From: an uncultured Woeseiaceae bacterium
GTDB taxonomy: Bacteria > Pseudomonadota > Gammaproteobacteria > Steroidobacterales > Woeseiaceae
Length of the DNA stretch: 37,344 nucleotides
Direction of reading: 5' to 3'
Assembly: GCA_947258485.1 (NCBI GenBank)
Contig: CAMYIS010000119.1
Location: 1 to 37,344, forward strand
In this document: positions 6,096 through 14,707 of the stretch, in pieces
Layout: each line of letters starts with the position of its first letter
How positions within the stretch are numbered: the stretch's first letter is position 1
Translations under genes and position numbers: made by a program
Notes under the pieces: generated by a model
What the model was told of the DNA's origin: nothing
Database searches by the model: none
What the model saw: only the letters and a program-made list of their open reading frames with translations

Positions 6096-9068
6096 TCAGA
6101 ACTTGTATCTGGCACCTATGTTGTATCTCGTTCCCAGCTGGGTCGCGAACAAGGTCTGCAGATTGGTTCGGCCGTAGACATGCGTCACTTCGTCCGTAAT
6201 ATTTATCACGTCCATGAATACCTGCAGGTTGTCGTTCCACCAGTAGCTGGCGCTCAGATCCCATTGCTCATACTCGTCGACGTACGTCGGAGGCACTGCA
6301 CCCACGTTGGTCTGGCCGGTGCCGGCAAGGAACGAATCCCGCCAGTTGTAGGCCAGTCGAACGGAGATATCGTGCTTGTCATAGAACATAACCAGGTTGG
6401 CGCTGTCACTGAGCCCCGAGATGACGAATTGGCCTGCGAGACTGAGGTTGTCATAGCCCACATCGGCGTCGACAAACGTGGCGTTGGCGATACCACCGAA
6501 TCCGCTGTCACCAAAGTTGTGTTGCACGACAAGCTCCCAGCCATCTACCTCGGCCTTTTCGATGTTGACAGGGATCGTCAGTTCGAAAGGCGACACCCCG
6601 TCGCGACCATCAACGCCGGATATGACGCCATTGACGGCATCCACACCGGGTTCATTTGGCAGGTTTGCCAGGATCCAGGAGTAAAGTACACCGCCGTCCG
6701 TGGATCCGGTCGCAGCCTCGGCCTGGTCCGCGAGCGGCCCAAACGCCGGGTGCGCCAGGTCAAACGGCGTCTCCGTAACCGAGGCGTTTCCGATGAAGTT
6801 CTTTACATCCTTGCTGAAATAACCCACCGCCGCGTAGCTGTCCTCGGTGTAGTACCACTCGAGCGAGAGGTCGATATTCTCCGATTCGAACGGTTTCAAA
6901 TTCGGGTTACCCCGAGCGCCCAGACCGCCGTTCACGCGAACTGGCTGATCGAGCGTCAAGCCGCCCTGAATATCGACGTAGTTCGGGCGCGTCAGCGTCT
7001 TGCTCACGGAGAAACGTCCGATGACCGCGTCCGAGAAGTCCATGCTGATATCAAAATTGGGCAACACGTAATCGTATTTGCCGGTTCCGCTCGTAAACGT
7101 GGAACCGTCTTGCGTGAGATTCAGTTCGTTGCCAGCCACCCAGTTGAGCCCCGTATAGTTCGGGGCCAGGGCGTCCGACTTGACATCGGTCTCCTCATAT
7201 CGCAAACCCAATCGCATATCGACGGGCCTGTCGGCCAACTCTGTCGCCATGTTCATCTGAACATAAAGCGACAGGCTCTCTTCTTCCGTACGCCTGTCTT
7301 GTAACAAGTTGTCGCTCGTGCACAAGGCCGTACCGCATGGTCCGAGGTCGCCGGTGCCGGGTATGAACAAGGTTGCGTCGCCCGATGCGATCAGATCCTC
7401 AGTGCGGTCTATGAGCGCATTGATATCATAGGTGTAGAAGTTCATCTGCCGACGCGGATCGGTGCCGCCGGAGATCTGGTCGAAAGCGCCAGCTGCCGAA
7501 ACAGGGGTCATCAGGTCCGCAATGGCACCGGGCTGTGTCACGCCGCCCCAGGCGTCACGCTGTATATTCGAAAACGTCGCGCGGTTGTCGATATTGGTTA
7601 ACTGCACGCCGAAGTCGATGCTTTCGACGAATCCGCTGTCGAAATTGTAGTTACCGCTCAGCTCGAGCTGATCGATGTCCATCTTGGAATAGTTTTCGGC
7701 GAAAACGCTTCCGGTCACAATCATGTCATCCGGCGATAGCGGATCAGAAAGTCCGAGTTCCAGCACCGGGAAGGCGCCATTGAAGTAGCCGCTCGTCCTG
7801 TCGCGCGTGAAGGCGGAAATGGCGAGCAGCGAGCTTGACCCGTTCGGGCTGTTCGGCGAGGCTTCGGCGGAAGAGTCGTGGAAATCAAGCTCGAGGGACA
7901 GGCTGTCGTTGACGTCCCAGAGCAGATTGAGCCCAATCGAGTTGTTTTCGTTCTTGAACGCATCCCGGCCCGCACCCATGGCGAAGTCCGCTCCAGCAGA
8001 GTTTTCTGTGTATTCCGTCGGCGAAGCGTTCGGCCCGTCGGTCCAGACGGTCTCCTGGCCACCGAAATTGAACCACGAAGAGTAGTTGTTATAGACACGA
8101 TCGAGTTCGAGCTCGGCGTACGTATAGTCCAGCGTTGCCGTGACAGTTTCTATGGGCCGGTACTGCAGGGTTAGCTGACCGTTAGTCCGCACCCGGTCAT
8201 AGTCTGCAAGCTCGTAGCCGATGACCTGCGGTACCGAATAGATATCAGTGTCGCCGGGACGATTGACCTGGTTGGGATCAGCCGCCGTCGGAATGCCGCC
8301 CCAGTCTTCATTGGCTCCGCCACAGCCCCAGCAGGATGTGTCGCCGGGATACGTCCGCCAACCGCCGACGCTTGCCGTGGCGCCGCCGCTTTCGCGTTCC
8401 TGGCGTATAGCGGAGATTGCGACACCGACAGTGTCATCGGCAAACGTGTTCGAGAACAGCCCTGAAATCTCCGGCGTAGGGTTGGTCGTCGAGATATCGG
8501 TCCTGGATAAGTCGTACATGCCGCTGGCAGCTACCGTCCAAGTGAGCCCGGGATTCTCCAGGGGCCGTGTCGTCTTGACATTGATCGTGGAGCCGATACC
8601 GCCCGTTGGCACGTCGGCTTTGCCGCTCTTGTAGACCTCTACGCCCGATACGCCTTCAGAAGCGAGATTGCCGAAGTCAAAAGAACGCTCGACGCCGCTG
8701 GTCGTGGGCATCTGACGCCCATTCAGCAGGACGAGATTAAATCCGGGGCCGAAGCCGCGAACCGTCACGCGCGCACCTTCGCCTCGTTCGCGGTCGATCG
8801 AGACGCCGGTAATTCGCTGCAGGGATTCGGCGAGGTTGGTATCGGGGAAATCACCGATATCCTCGGCGCTGATCGCGTCAACCACGCCCTTCGCCGCACG
8901 CTTGACGTCCATCGACGCCCTGAGGCTGCCGCGGATGCCGGTCGTGACGATTTCCTCCATGACTTCGCCCTGCTGCGCGACCGCTGCTATAGGCGAGAAG
9001 CTTGTGGCGCCGAGTGCCAGAGCGACGCCTGCCGCCAAAGGATTTCGGTGAAATGTTGATTTTTGCAT
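6096..9068 (-). CDS. TonB-dependent receptor (Xanthomonas/Caulobacter type), probable beta-glucan oligosaccharide importer
   Basis: 990 aa outer-membrane receptor. A signal peptide with AVAQQ at its end (about residues 1-32) is followed by EEIVTTGIRGSLRASMDVKR, a TonB-box-like segment. The plug domain contains NLAESLQRITGVSIDRERGE, RVTVRGFGPGFNLVLLNGRQ and GGIGSTINVKTTRP. The barrel ends with YNIGARYKF, a C-terminal Phe as expected for barrel assembly. Size and plug text fit the large TonB-Xanth-Caul class used for glycan uptake in Proteobacteria without SusD. ATG at 9068 has a GGGGGC ribosome site 8 nt upstream and is preferred over TTG at 9074. Two palindromic operators and a sigma-70 promoter lie upstream, and a strong terminator lies downstream. 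Substrate specificity is inferred from the surrounding GH16/GH17/GH3/GH149 genes. Confidence 0.93.
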   Translation of the reverse strand: MQKSTFHRNPLAAGVALALGATSFSPIAAVAQQGEVMEEIVTTGIRGSLRASMDVKRAAKGVVDAISAEDIGDFPDTNLAESLQRITGVSIDRERGEGARVTVRGFGPGFNLVLLNGRQMPTTSGVERSFDFGNLASEGVSGVEVYKSGKADVPTGGIGSTINVKTTRPLENPGLTWTVAASGMYDLSRTDISTTNPTPEISGLFSNTFADDTVGVAISAIRQERESGGATASVGGWRTYPGDTSCWGCGGANEDWGGIPTAADPNQVNRPGDTDIYSVPQVIGYELADYDRVRTNGQLTLQYRPIETVTATLDYTYAELELDRVYNNYSSWFNFGGQETVWTDGPNASPTEYTENSAGADFAMGAGRDAFKNENNSIGLNLLWDVNDSLSLELDFHDSSAEASPNSPNGSSSLLAISAFTRDRTSGYFNGAFPVLELGLSDPLSPDDMIVTGSVFAENYSKMDIDQLELSGNYNFDSGFVESIDFGVQLTNIDNRATFSNIQRDAWGGVTQPGAIADLMTPVSAAGAFDQISGGTDPRRQMNFYTYDINALIDRTEDLIASGDATLFIPGTGDLGPCGTALCTSDNLLQDRRTEEESLSLYVQMNMATELADRPVDMRLGLRYEETDVKSDALAPNYTGLNWVAGNELNLTQDGSTFTSGTGKYDYVLPNFDISMDFSDAVIGRFSVSKTLTRPNYVDIQGGLTLDQPVRVNGGLGARGNPNLKPFESENIDLSLEWYYTEDSYAAVGYFSKDVKNFIGNASVTETPFDLAHPAFGPLADQAEAATGSTDGGVLYSWILANLPNEPGVDAVNGVISGVDGRDGVSPFELTIPVNIEKAEVDGWELVVQHNFGDSGFGGIANATFVDADVGYDNLSLAGQFVISGLSDSANLVMFYDKHDISVRLAYNWRDSFLAGTGQTNVGAVPPTYVDEYEQWDLSASYWWNDNLQVFMDVINITDEVTHVYGRTNLQTLFATQLGTRYNIGARYKF

Positions 9069-9159
9069 GCTCAAGCCCCCAGCTTGCTTATTCGTGAGCC
9101 GCTTTTTCCGCGGCGGATTATTGTCTGTTTCTTGCCTTAAAAGCCGTTGTCATCTAATC

Positions 9160-9173
9160 TGACAACGCTGTCA
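9160..9173. promoter_or_regulatory. LacI-type operator 1 (TonB receptor, start-site position)
   Basis: TGACAACGCTGTCA, one of five near-identical inverted repeats in the locus. It lies where transcription from the receptor promoter would start, just downstream of the -10 at 9181-9186. A further half-site on its left makes a second inverted repeat, CGTTGTCA (9145-9152) and TGACAACG (9160-9167), with a 7-bp gap. Confidence 0.75.
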
Positions 9174-9180
9174 TAGCCAC

Positions 9181-9209
9181 GTTTTACTTGATTCTGACAA
9201 CGCTGTCAA
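9181..9209 (-). promoter_or_regulatory. Sigma-70-like promoter of the TonB receptor
   Basis: On the minus strand TTGACA (9209-9204), a 17-nt spacer and TAAAAC (9186-9181). The -35 hexamer is part of operator 2. The predicted start is near 9174, giving a leader of about 105 nt before the ATG at 9068. Bound repressor at operator 2 would cover the -35 and at operator 1 the start site. Confidence 0.6.
9195..9208. promoter_or_regulatory. LacI-type operator 2 (TonB receptor, -35 position)
   Basis: TGACAACGCTGTCA, identical to operator 1 and 35 bp from it start to start. Its minus-strand reading supplies TTGACA, the -35 hexamer of the receptor promoter. Confidence 0.78.
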
Positions 9210-9260
9210 CACCCAAGTTATGCTCTCTGAGACCGCCAAGAGAGAATTCCTATTTTTTTG

Positions 9261-9289
9261 ATGACAGCGCTGTCAATAGTGCATACAAT
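9261..9289 (+). promoter_or_regulatory. Sigma-70-like promoter of the plus-strand glucan operon
   Basis: ATGACA (9261-9266), a 17-nt spacer and TACAAT (9284-9289), each 5 of 6 to consensus. The -35 lies in operator 3. The predicted start is near 9296, about 36 nt before the TTG start codon at 9332. Confidence 0.65.
9262..9275. promoter_or_regulatory. LacI-type operator 3 (plus-strand glucan operon)
   Basis: TGACAGCGCTGTCA, a perfect 14-bp palindrome 57 bp upstream of the ADP-ribosylglycohydrolase-like gene. It overlaps the -35 hexamer of that operon's promoter. It is identical to the site between GH3 and the GPH transporter. Confidence 0.8.
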
Positions 9290-9331
9290 GCTCGGCCTGA
9301 TCCCGGGCGCTGACGCACCAAGGAGCTGATT

Positions 9332-10396
9332 TTGCAGGCTACAACTGTCGACCCCTCTCGCATACGCTCTGCCTGGCAGGGGCGAATTTCCGGCTGCATG
9401 CTAGGCAAGCCGGTCGAGGTGCTGTCGTTTCAGCAGGGCCAGGAAGGCATACAGGCCTATCTGCGGGAGGCTGGCGCGCTGCCGCTGCGCGACTACGTTC
9501 CTCTTGTCGAGGGCACCGTGGTCGACCAGCTTGGCCGGGCCTGCTGTCGTGGACTCATTACGCGTGCAGAACCGGACGACGACATCAACTACACGCTGAT
9601 TGCGCTATTGCTGCTCGAAGAAAAGGGAATCAACTTCACAACGACGGACGTTGCACGTGCCTGGCTGTGCTTGCTGCCGGCAGGCGCCACCTGGACCGCC
9701 GAACGCGCGGCCTATCGCACCCTGCTCTGCAACATGGCGGACGAATTCGTCAACGGCGAAGAACCCGGCTTCGATCTCGCCGAGTGCTCCAATAACGACT
9801 TCAACGATTGGATCGGCGCCCAAATCCGTGCGGACCTTTACGGCTGGGTGTGTCCGGGCCGCCCTGCCCTCGCTGCAGAACTCGCACGACGAGACGCTTC
9901 GCTGTCTCATCGCGGCGAAGGCGTAAACGGCGCGGCGTTCATCGCGGCGCTTGCTGCCGCGATTCCCGCTACCGACAATCTCGACGACGCTTTCGATGCG
10001 GCTCTCGAGCAAATACCGGGTGACAGCAAGGCAGCCGCCGCCGTTCGACTGGGGCGCGCACTGGCGGGAAAAGCTGAAGCCGTAGCGAGCATGCATAAGG
10101 CATACGCCGGAATGTCACCGGTGCATACGCTCAACAACCTCGCGCTCGTGGTCTGGGCACTCAGTTCGGCACAAGGCGACTTTGGCACCGCGATCGGCGA
10201 TGCCGTGGCGGCCGGCTGGGACACGGACTGTAACGGCGCCACGGTAGGTGGACTGTTCGGGCTGACCGGCGATCCTGTTCCGGATTCCTGGACGCGCCCC
10301 TGGGCCGGTCGCATCGGGCTCAGCCTCGCGGGTTACACAGAGCTACAGGTCGACGACGTCGTGGATCGAACGGTTGCCGTGGCGCGGACGCTATGA
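9332..10396 (+). CDS. ADP-ribosylglycohydrolase (DraG-fold) family protein
   Basis: 354 aa, cytoplasmic. The N-terminus RIRSAWQGRISGCMLGKPVE, the acidic EPDDDINYT and the C-terminal AGWDTDCNGATVGGLFGL are the hallmark segments of the ADP-ribosylglycohydrolase fold, including the aspartates that hold its magnesium pair. Known members remove ADP-ribose from proteins, but many homologues sit in sugar-degradation operons and may cleave another N- or O-glycosidic bond. Here it is the first gene under a glucan-operator promoter, which favours a metabolic role (inference). The start is TTG at 9332: AAGGAG (9320-9325) is 6 nt upstream and no ATG or GTG fits nearby. It overlaps the next gene by ATGA. 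Confidence 0.85.
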   Translation: MQATTVDPSRIRSAWQGRISGCMLGKPVEVLSFQQGQEGIQAYLREAGALPLRDYVPLVEGTVVDQLGRACCRGLITRAEPDDDINYTLIALLLLEEKGINFTTTDVARAWLCLLPAGATWTAERAAYRTLLCNMADEFVNGEEPGFDLAECSNNDFNDWIGAQIRADLYGWVCPGRPALAAELARRDASLSHRGEGVNGAAFIAALAAAIPATDNLDDAFDAALEQIPGDSKAAAAVRLGRALAGKAEAVASMHKAYAGMSPVHTLNNLALVVWALSSAQGDFGTAIGDAVAAGWDTDCNGATVGGLFGLTGDPVPDSWTRPWAGRIGLSLAGYTELQVDDVVDRTVAVARTL

Positions 10397-11172
10397 GGGG
10401 AATCGCAGTCATGCTGAGCAAAATCAGGATTGCGCAGAAACTGGCTGCCATTTTGCTGGCAACAACAGCGGCAGCTGCGTGTGCCGATTCAAATCACTAC
10501 GAAGATCGAACTGAATACCGGGCGCCGAAAGCAAACGTTGCACCGATCATAGACGGAGTTGCCGATGAGGCCATCTGGCAGCAGGCACAGTGGCACGACC
10601 TGAAACAACGATGGCTGGGGCCCGAGTACACGAAAGAAGACTTCGAGGGCCGGTTCAAGGTTGCCTGGACTGAGGACAAGCTCTATATCCTGACCGAGTT
10701 CACCGATGACATCCTGATCGACACCCATCGCGATCCGCTGGTGCAGTACTGGGATGACGACTGTCTCGAAATATTTCTCGATGAGGATTTCTCGGGCGGT
10801 GACCATCAATTCAACCACAACGCATTCGCTTACCACATGTCGCTGGATAACCAGGCAATCGACATCGGTACCGACGAACAAGCTCGTAACTACTCGCACC
10901 ATGTCGAGAGCCGCTGGAAACAGCACGGCAATAAAGTCATCTGGGAACTCGCGATTGACATTTACACCGACGCTTACGTGGATGACTCCGACGACAACCA
11001 ACCAATAACTTTGTCCGCCGGCAAAGTAATGGGGCTCATGGTCGCGTACTGCGACAACGACGGCAGCGAGCTGCGCGAGAATTTCATCGGTTCCGAATTG
11101 GTCGCCGAAGGGCCCAAGGATCGCGGCTGGATTGACGCAGGTCTGTTCGGTTCGCTGGTTTTGGTCGAATAA
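10393..11172 (+). CDS. Exported CBM9-like carbohydrate-binding protein, possible lipoprotein
   Basis: 259 aa with an N-terminal export signal. The hydrophobic stretch LAAILLATTAAAAC ends at Cys30, giving a weak lipobox (AAAC); ordinary signal peptidase cleavage nearby is the alternative. The mature part begins with VAPIIDGVADEAIWQQAQWH and contains FKVAWTEDKLYILTEFTDD and YWDDDCLEIFLDEDFSGG. This is the CBM9/DOMON-type pattern (PF06452) of sugar-binding beta-sandwich proteins found in glycan loci. There is no catalytic domain, so a role in holding glucan at the envelope is likely (inference). The start overlaps the previous stop (ATGA). ATG at 10411 has GAGGGG 10 nt upstream and is an equally good start. 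Confidence 0.8.
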   Translation: MRGIAVMLSKIRIAQKLAAILLATTAAAACADSNHYEDRTEYRAPKANVAPIIDGVADEAIWQQAQWHDLKQRWLGPEYTKEDFEGRFKVAWTEDKLYILTEFTDDILIDTHRDPLVQYWDDDCLEIFLDEDFSGGDHQFNHNAFAYHMSLDNQAIDIGTDEQARNYSHHVESRWKQHGNKVIWELAIDIYTDAYVDDSDDNQPITLSAGKVMGLMVAYCDNDGSELRENFIGSELVAEGPKDRGWIDAGLFGSLVLVE

Positions 11173-11191
11173 CTACAAAAAGAAAATAATT

Positions 11192-14100
11192 ATGAAGCAG
11201 CGCTTGAAAGCTATAGGGGAACACGACGACGCCGTGTCCGGTGAATTCATGGAAATCGCCGGGGAGCGTTACTACGCGATACGCAACGTCGACAAAATGG
11301 AGCCGTTCTTTATCAGTGTCGTATCGGATACGGATCACTGGATGTTCATCTCGTCGACTGGCGGCCTGACAGCGGGACGGGTCTCGCCCGAGACTGCGCT
11401 GTTTCCTTACATCACGGTCGACAAAATCCACGAGAGCACAAGCCATACCGGCAGCAAGACCATCCTGCGAGTCAAGGCCAATCGAGAGCAGCTTTATTGG
11501 GAACCGTTTAATCGAGAGCAGGACGGACGGTATGCGTTTACCCGCAACCTTTATAAGAATCGCCTGGGCAATAAGCTCTGCTTTGAGGAAATCAATCACG
11601 ACCTGCAGCTGGCATTTCGCTACACCTGGGTTAGCAGCGACAGCCACGGCTTTTCACGGCAGTGTGAACTGCAGAACTTGAGTAAGCAGAGCGTCACCAT
11701 CGACCTGGTCGATGGCCTGCAAAATATTCTGCCTGCCGGCGCGCCGCGTTTTGCGCAAACTAACACGAGCAATCTTGTGGACGCGTACAAGTGGACTGAA
11801 CTCGATGAGCGGACCGGGCTGGGGCTGTTCACACTGTACTCGGGAATCACCGATCGCGCCGAGCCCAGCGAGTCGCTCAAAGCCAATACGGTTTTTTGTC
11901 TTGGCCTCGAAGCACAACAAGTCCTGATCTCATCCGAGCAGCTCAGTGGCTTTCGCCAGGGCGCGACGCTCGAACAGGAGGTTCAACGGCGCGGTATCCG
12001 CGGAGCTTACCTCGTGAACACTTCTCTGAAACTGGCGCCACAAAGCTCAGAGCGCTGGCAGATTGTGGCCGATATCGAGCAGAGCCAGGCACAGGTCGTC
12101 GCACTGCAACAGCAGCTCGCCAATCCGGCGGCGGTTGCCGCGACGATCGCAAATTCAGTCGAAGCGGGCTCTGACGGGCTGGCGCGCATAATGGCCAGCG
12201 CGGACGGCTACCAGGCTGCAGCAGAGATCAAAGTTGCCGTGCACCACTACGCCAACGTGCTTTTCAACGTACTGCGTGGCGGCATTTTCGATGATCAGTA
12301 CAAGGTATCGTCCTGGGATATCGCCGGCACGATCCGGAGCTTTAATCGCGCTGTCTATCAGCGCAATCAGTCACTGCTGGATGCGCTGCCCGCGACACTG
12401 ACTATTGACGAGCTGCTGTCGAAAATTAACGCTCACGGTGACCTGCAGCTCTCCCGTCTTTGCCATGAGTACCTGCCGATTACGTTTGGCCGCCGCCACG
12501 GCGACCCGAGTCGTCCCTGGAATCAGTTCGCCATCAAGCTCAAAGACGAAGACGGCAACAAGTTGTTATCGTATGAAGGCAACTGGCGAGACATTTTCCA
12601 GAACTGGGAGGCGCTTGCATTCAGCTACCCGGAGTTCGTCGAAAACATCATTGCCAAGTTCGTCAACGCCTCCACGATAGATGGCTACAACCCTTATCGG
12701 ATCACCAAGGAAGGCATCGACTGGGAAGTTGAAGAACCGGACGATCCGTGGAGCTATATCGGTTACTGGGGCGATCACCAGATTATCTATATGCAAAAAC
12801 TGCTGGAGTTGTCCCGGTCTTTTCATCCCGACCGGCTTGGCGACCTGCTGCACAAACCGATCTTCTGCTACGCCAACGTGCCGTACCGTATTCGGTCTTT
12901 CACTGCTTTGCTCGAGAACCCCAAGAATACGGTGGACTACGACGAAGCGCTGGCCGAACGAATTGAGCACCGCGTCGAAACCATGGGCGCGGACGGCAAG
13001 CTGATTCTCGATGCCGCTGGCGAGGTTTACCAGGTCAACCTGCTCGAGAAACTGCTCGTGCCGCTGCTCTGTAAATTGAGCAACCTCGTGATCGACGGCG
13101 GTATCTGGATGAATACCCAGCGGCCGGAGTGGAATGACGCCAACAACGCCCTGGTTGGCCAGGGTCTGTCCATGGTCACACTGTATTACCTGCGCCGTTA
13201 CGTCCGCTTTCTGCAGGAATTGCTGGCGGCTGACGCCCGGCCGAGCGAGTTGTCCGTTGAGGTCAGTGAGTGGCTGAGCGAAACGGCGGCTGCCTTGTCG
13301 AATGCACGCCCGCTGCTTGACGCTGCGACGATCAGCGATGCCGACCGTTTTCAATTGCTAACCGGGCTTGGCGAGTCGGCCAGCCATTATCGCGAGCGTG
13401 TTTATAAGCAGGAAGCATTCTCCGGCAAAGTCACGCAAGACGTCGGTGCAATTCTCAAGCTGCTGGACGATGCGCTGGCCGCGATCGATCACAGCATCGG
13501 CACTAACCGGCGGGCGGATGGCATGTACCACGCCTATAACATTCTGCATGTGCAAAAAGACGCTATTTCATTCGACACGCTCTATCCAATGCTCGAAGGA
13601 CAGGTTGCTGCTTTGAGTGCAGGAGCAGTGACAGCGGACGAGGCCGTGGCCGTGGTCGACGCCCTGTTCGATAGCGACGTATACCGTCCTGATCAAAACT
13701 CGTTCATGCTGTATCCGGATCGGGATTTGCCCGCTTTCCTCGAAAAGAACCGTATCCCCGCCGAAGAGGTCGAGGCGATGCCCTTGCTGCAACGGATGCT
13801 GAGTGAAGGCGACGACCGTATCGTTGTTCGCGACGTGACAGGCTGCTACCGCTTCAGCGCCGACTTCACCAATGTTGGCGAACTGAATGCCGAGCTTGAT
13901 GCACTTTCGACCGAGTACGGTGCCGAAATCGACGCAGCGCGTAAACCGCTGCAGGCACTTTACGAGAAAGTCTTCAATCACAAGGCGTTCACGGGGCGCT
14001 CCGGCGGCATGTTCGGTTTTGAGGGCCTAGGTAGCATCTACTGGCACATGGTGTCCAAGCTGTTGCTCGCCGTGCAAGACAATTTCTTTTCGGCTCTTCA

Positions 14101-14653
14101 GGAGGGAGCCGACGATGCGGTCTGCCAGCGCCTGGGAGAGTTGTATTACCGCGTGCGCAGTGGCATCGGCTTCAACAAAACGCCGGCTGAGTATGGCGCG
14201 TTTCCAACCGATCCTTACTCTCACACGCCCAAACACTCTGGCGCAAAGCAACCGGGCATGACCGGACAGGTGAAAGAAGAGGTGCTAACCCGGTTCGGCG
14301 AGCTCGGCTTGCGCGTCGATGAGGGTGCCGTACGTTTTCAACCAAGTCTGCTCCGTGCGCGCGAATTTGTGCGTGAAGCGCGTCAATTCCGTTTTCTGGA
14401 TGTCGCCGGCAACTGGCAGGAGTTGGACGTGCCTGCCGGCGGCCTTGCCTTCACCTGGTGCCAGGTGCCGATCATTTACGAATTAGGAAAAGACGGCGGC
14501 CCCGCCGTCACGGTCACATTGCGCGACGGTGAGAAAAGCACCTTCACCGAACTGGCGCTACCATCCGAAATCAGCGCCGAGCTTTTTCAGCGCAGCGGAA
14601 GCATCCGTCAACTCAATGTGAATTTTGGAAGCCACCTGTTGCTCGCAGAATAA
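11192..14653 (+). CDS. GH149-like beta-1,3-glucan phosphorylase
   Basis: 1153 aa from ATG at 11192, no signal peptide, so cytoplasmic. Size and multidomain layout fit the large phosphorylases related to GH94. An N-terminal beta-sandwich has YYAIRNVDKMEPFFISVVSD and GLTAGRVSPETALFPY. The helical catalytic part has SSWDIAGTIRSFNRAVYQRN, ITFGRRHGDPSRPWNQF and DDPWSYIGYWGDHQIIYMQK, whose Asp in YWGDHQ is the likely general acid. A C-terminal beta domain follows (from about 1070). I recognise this as closest to GH149, which phosphorolyses beta-1,3-glucan oligosaccharides to glucose 1-phosphate; GH161 is the alternative. The neighbours GH17, GH16 and GH3 fit laminarin oligosaccharides. The ribosome site is weak (AAAGAAAA). 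The gene starts 19 nt after the CBM9 gene. Confidence 0.75.
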   Translation: MKQRLKAIGEHDDAVSGEFMEIAGERYYAIRNVDKMEPFFISVVSDTDHWMFISSTGGLTAGRVSPETALFPYITVDKIHESTSHTGSKTILRVKANREQLYWEPFNREQDGRYAFTRNLYKNRLGNKLCFEEINHDLQLAFRYTWVSSDSHGFSRQCELQNLSKQSVTIDLVDGLQNILPAGAPRFAQTNTSNLVDAYKWTELDERTGLGLFTLYSGITDRAEPSESLKANTVFCLGLEAQQVLISSEQLSGFRQGATLEQEVQRRGIRGAYLVNTSLKLAPQSSERWQIVADIEQSQAQVVALQQQLANPAAVAATIANSVEAGSDGLARIMASADGYQAAAEIKVAVHHYANVLFNVLRGGIFDDQYKVSSWDIAGTIRSFNRAVYQRNQSLLDALPATLTIDELLSKINAHGDLQLSRLCHEYLPITFGRRHGDPSRPWNQFAIKLKDEDGNKLLSYEGNWRDIFQNWEALAFSYPEFVENIIAKFVNASTIDGYNPYRITKEGIDWEVEEPDDPWSYIGYWGDHQIIYMQKLLELSRSFHPDRLGDLLHKPIFCYANVPYRIRSFTALLENPKNTVDYDEALAERIEHRVETMGADGKLILDAAGEVYQVNLLEKLLVPLLCKLSNLVIDGGIWMNTQRPEWNDANNALVGQGLSMVTLYYLRRYVRFLQELLAADARPSELSVEVSEWLSETAAALSNARPLLDAATISDADRFQLLTGLGESASHYRERVYKQEAFSGKVTQDVGAILKLLDDALAAIDHSIGTNRRADGMYHAYNILHVQKDAISFDTLYPMLEGQVAALSAGAVTADEAVAVVDALFDSDVYRPDQNSFMLYPDRDLPAFLEKNRIPAEEVEAMPLLQRMLSEGDDRIVVRDVTGCYRFSADFTNVGELNAELDALSTEYGAEIDAARKPLQALYEKVFNHKAFTGRSGGMFGFEGLGSIYWHMVSKLLLAVQDNFFSALQEGADDAVCQRLGELYYRVRSGIGFNKTPAEYGAFPTDPYSHTPKHSGAKQPGMTGQVKEEVLTRFGELGLRVDEGAVRFQPSLLRAREFVREARQFRFLDVAGNWQELDVPAGGLAFTWCQVPIIYELGKDGGPAVTVTLRDGEKSTFTELALPSEISAELFQRSGSIRQLNVNFGSHLLLAE

Positions 14654-14707
14654 GTCGCTCGCGAACGGGCTATTCAAGGTTCAATCGCTTTTTCCAAAGG
14701 GGCTTTA

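Noticed and set aside
5961-7304. Long plus-strand open frame (447 codons) overlapping the TonB receptor
   Set aside because: Antisense shadow of the receptor's C-terminal barrel; no domain, no ribosome site, and it crosses the terminator hairpin.
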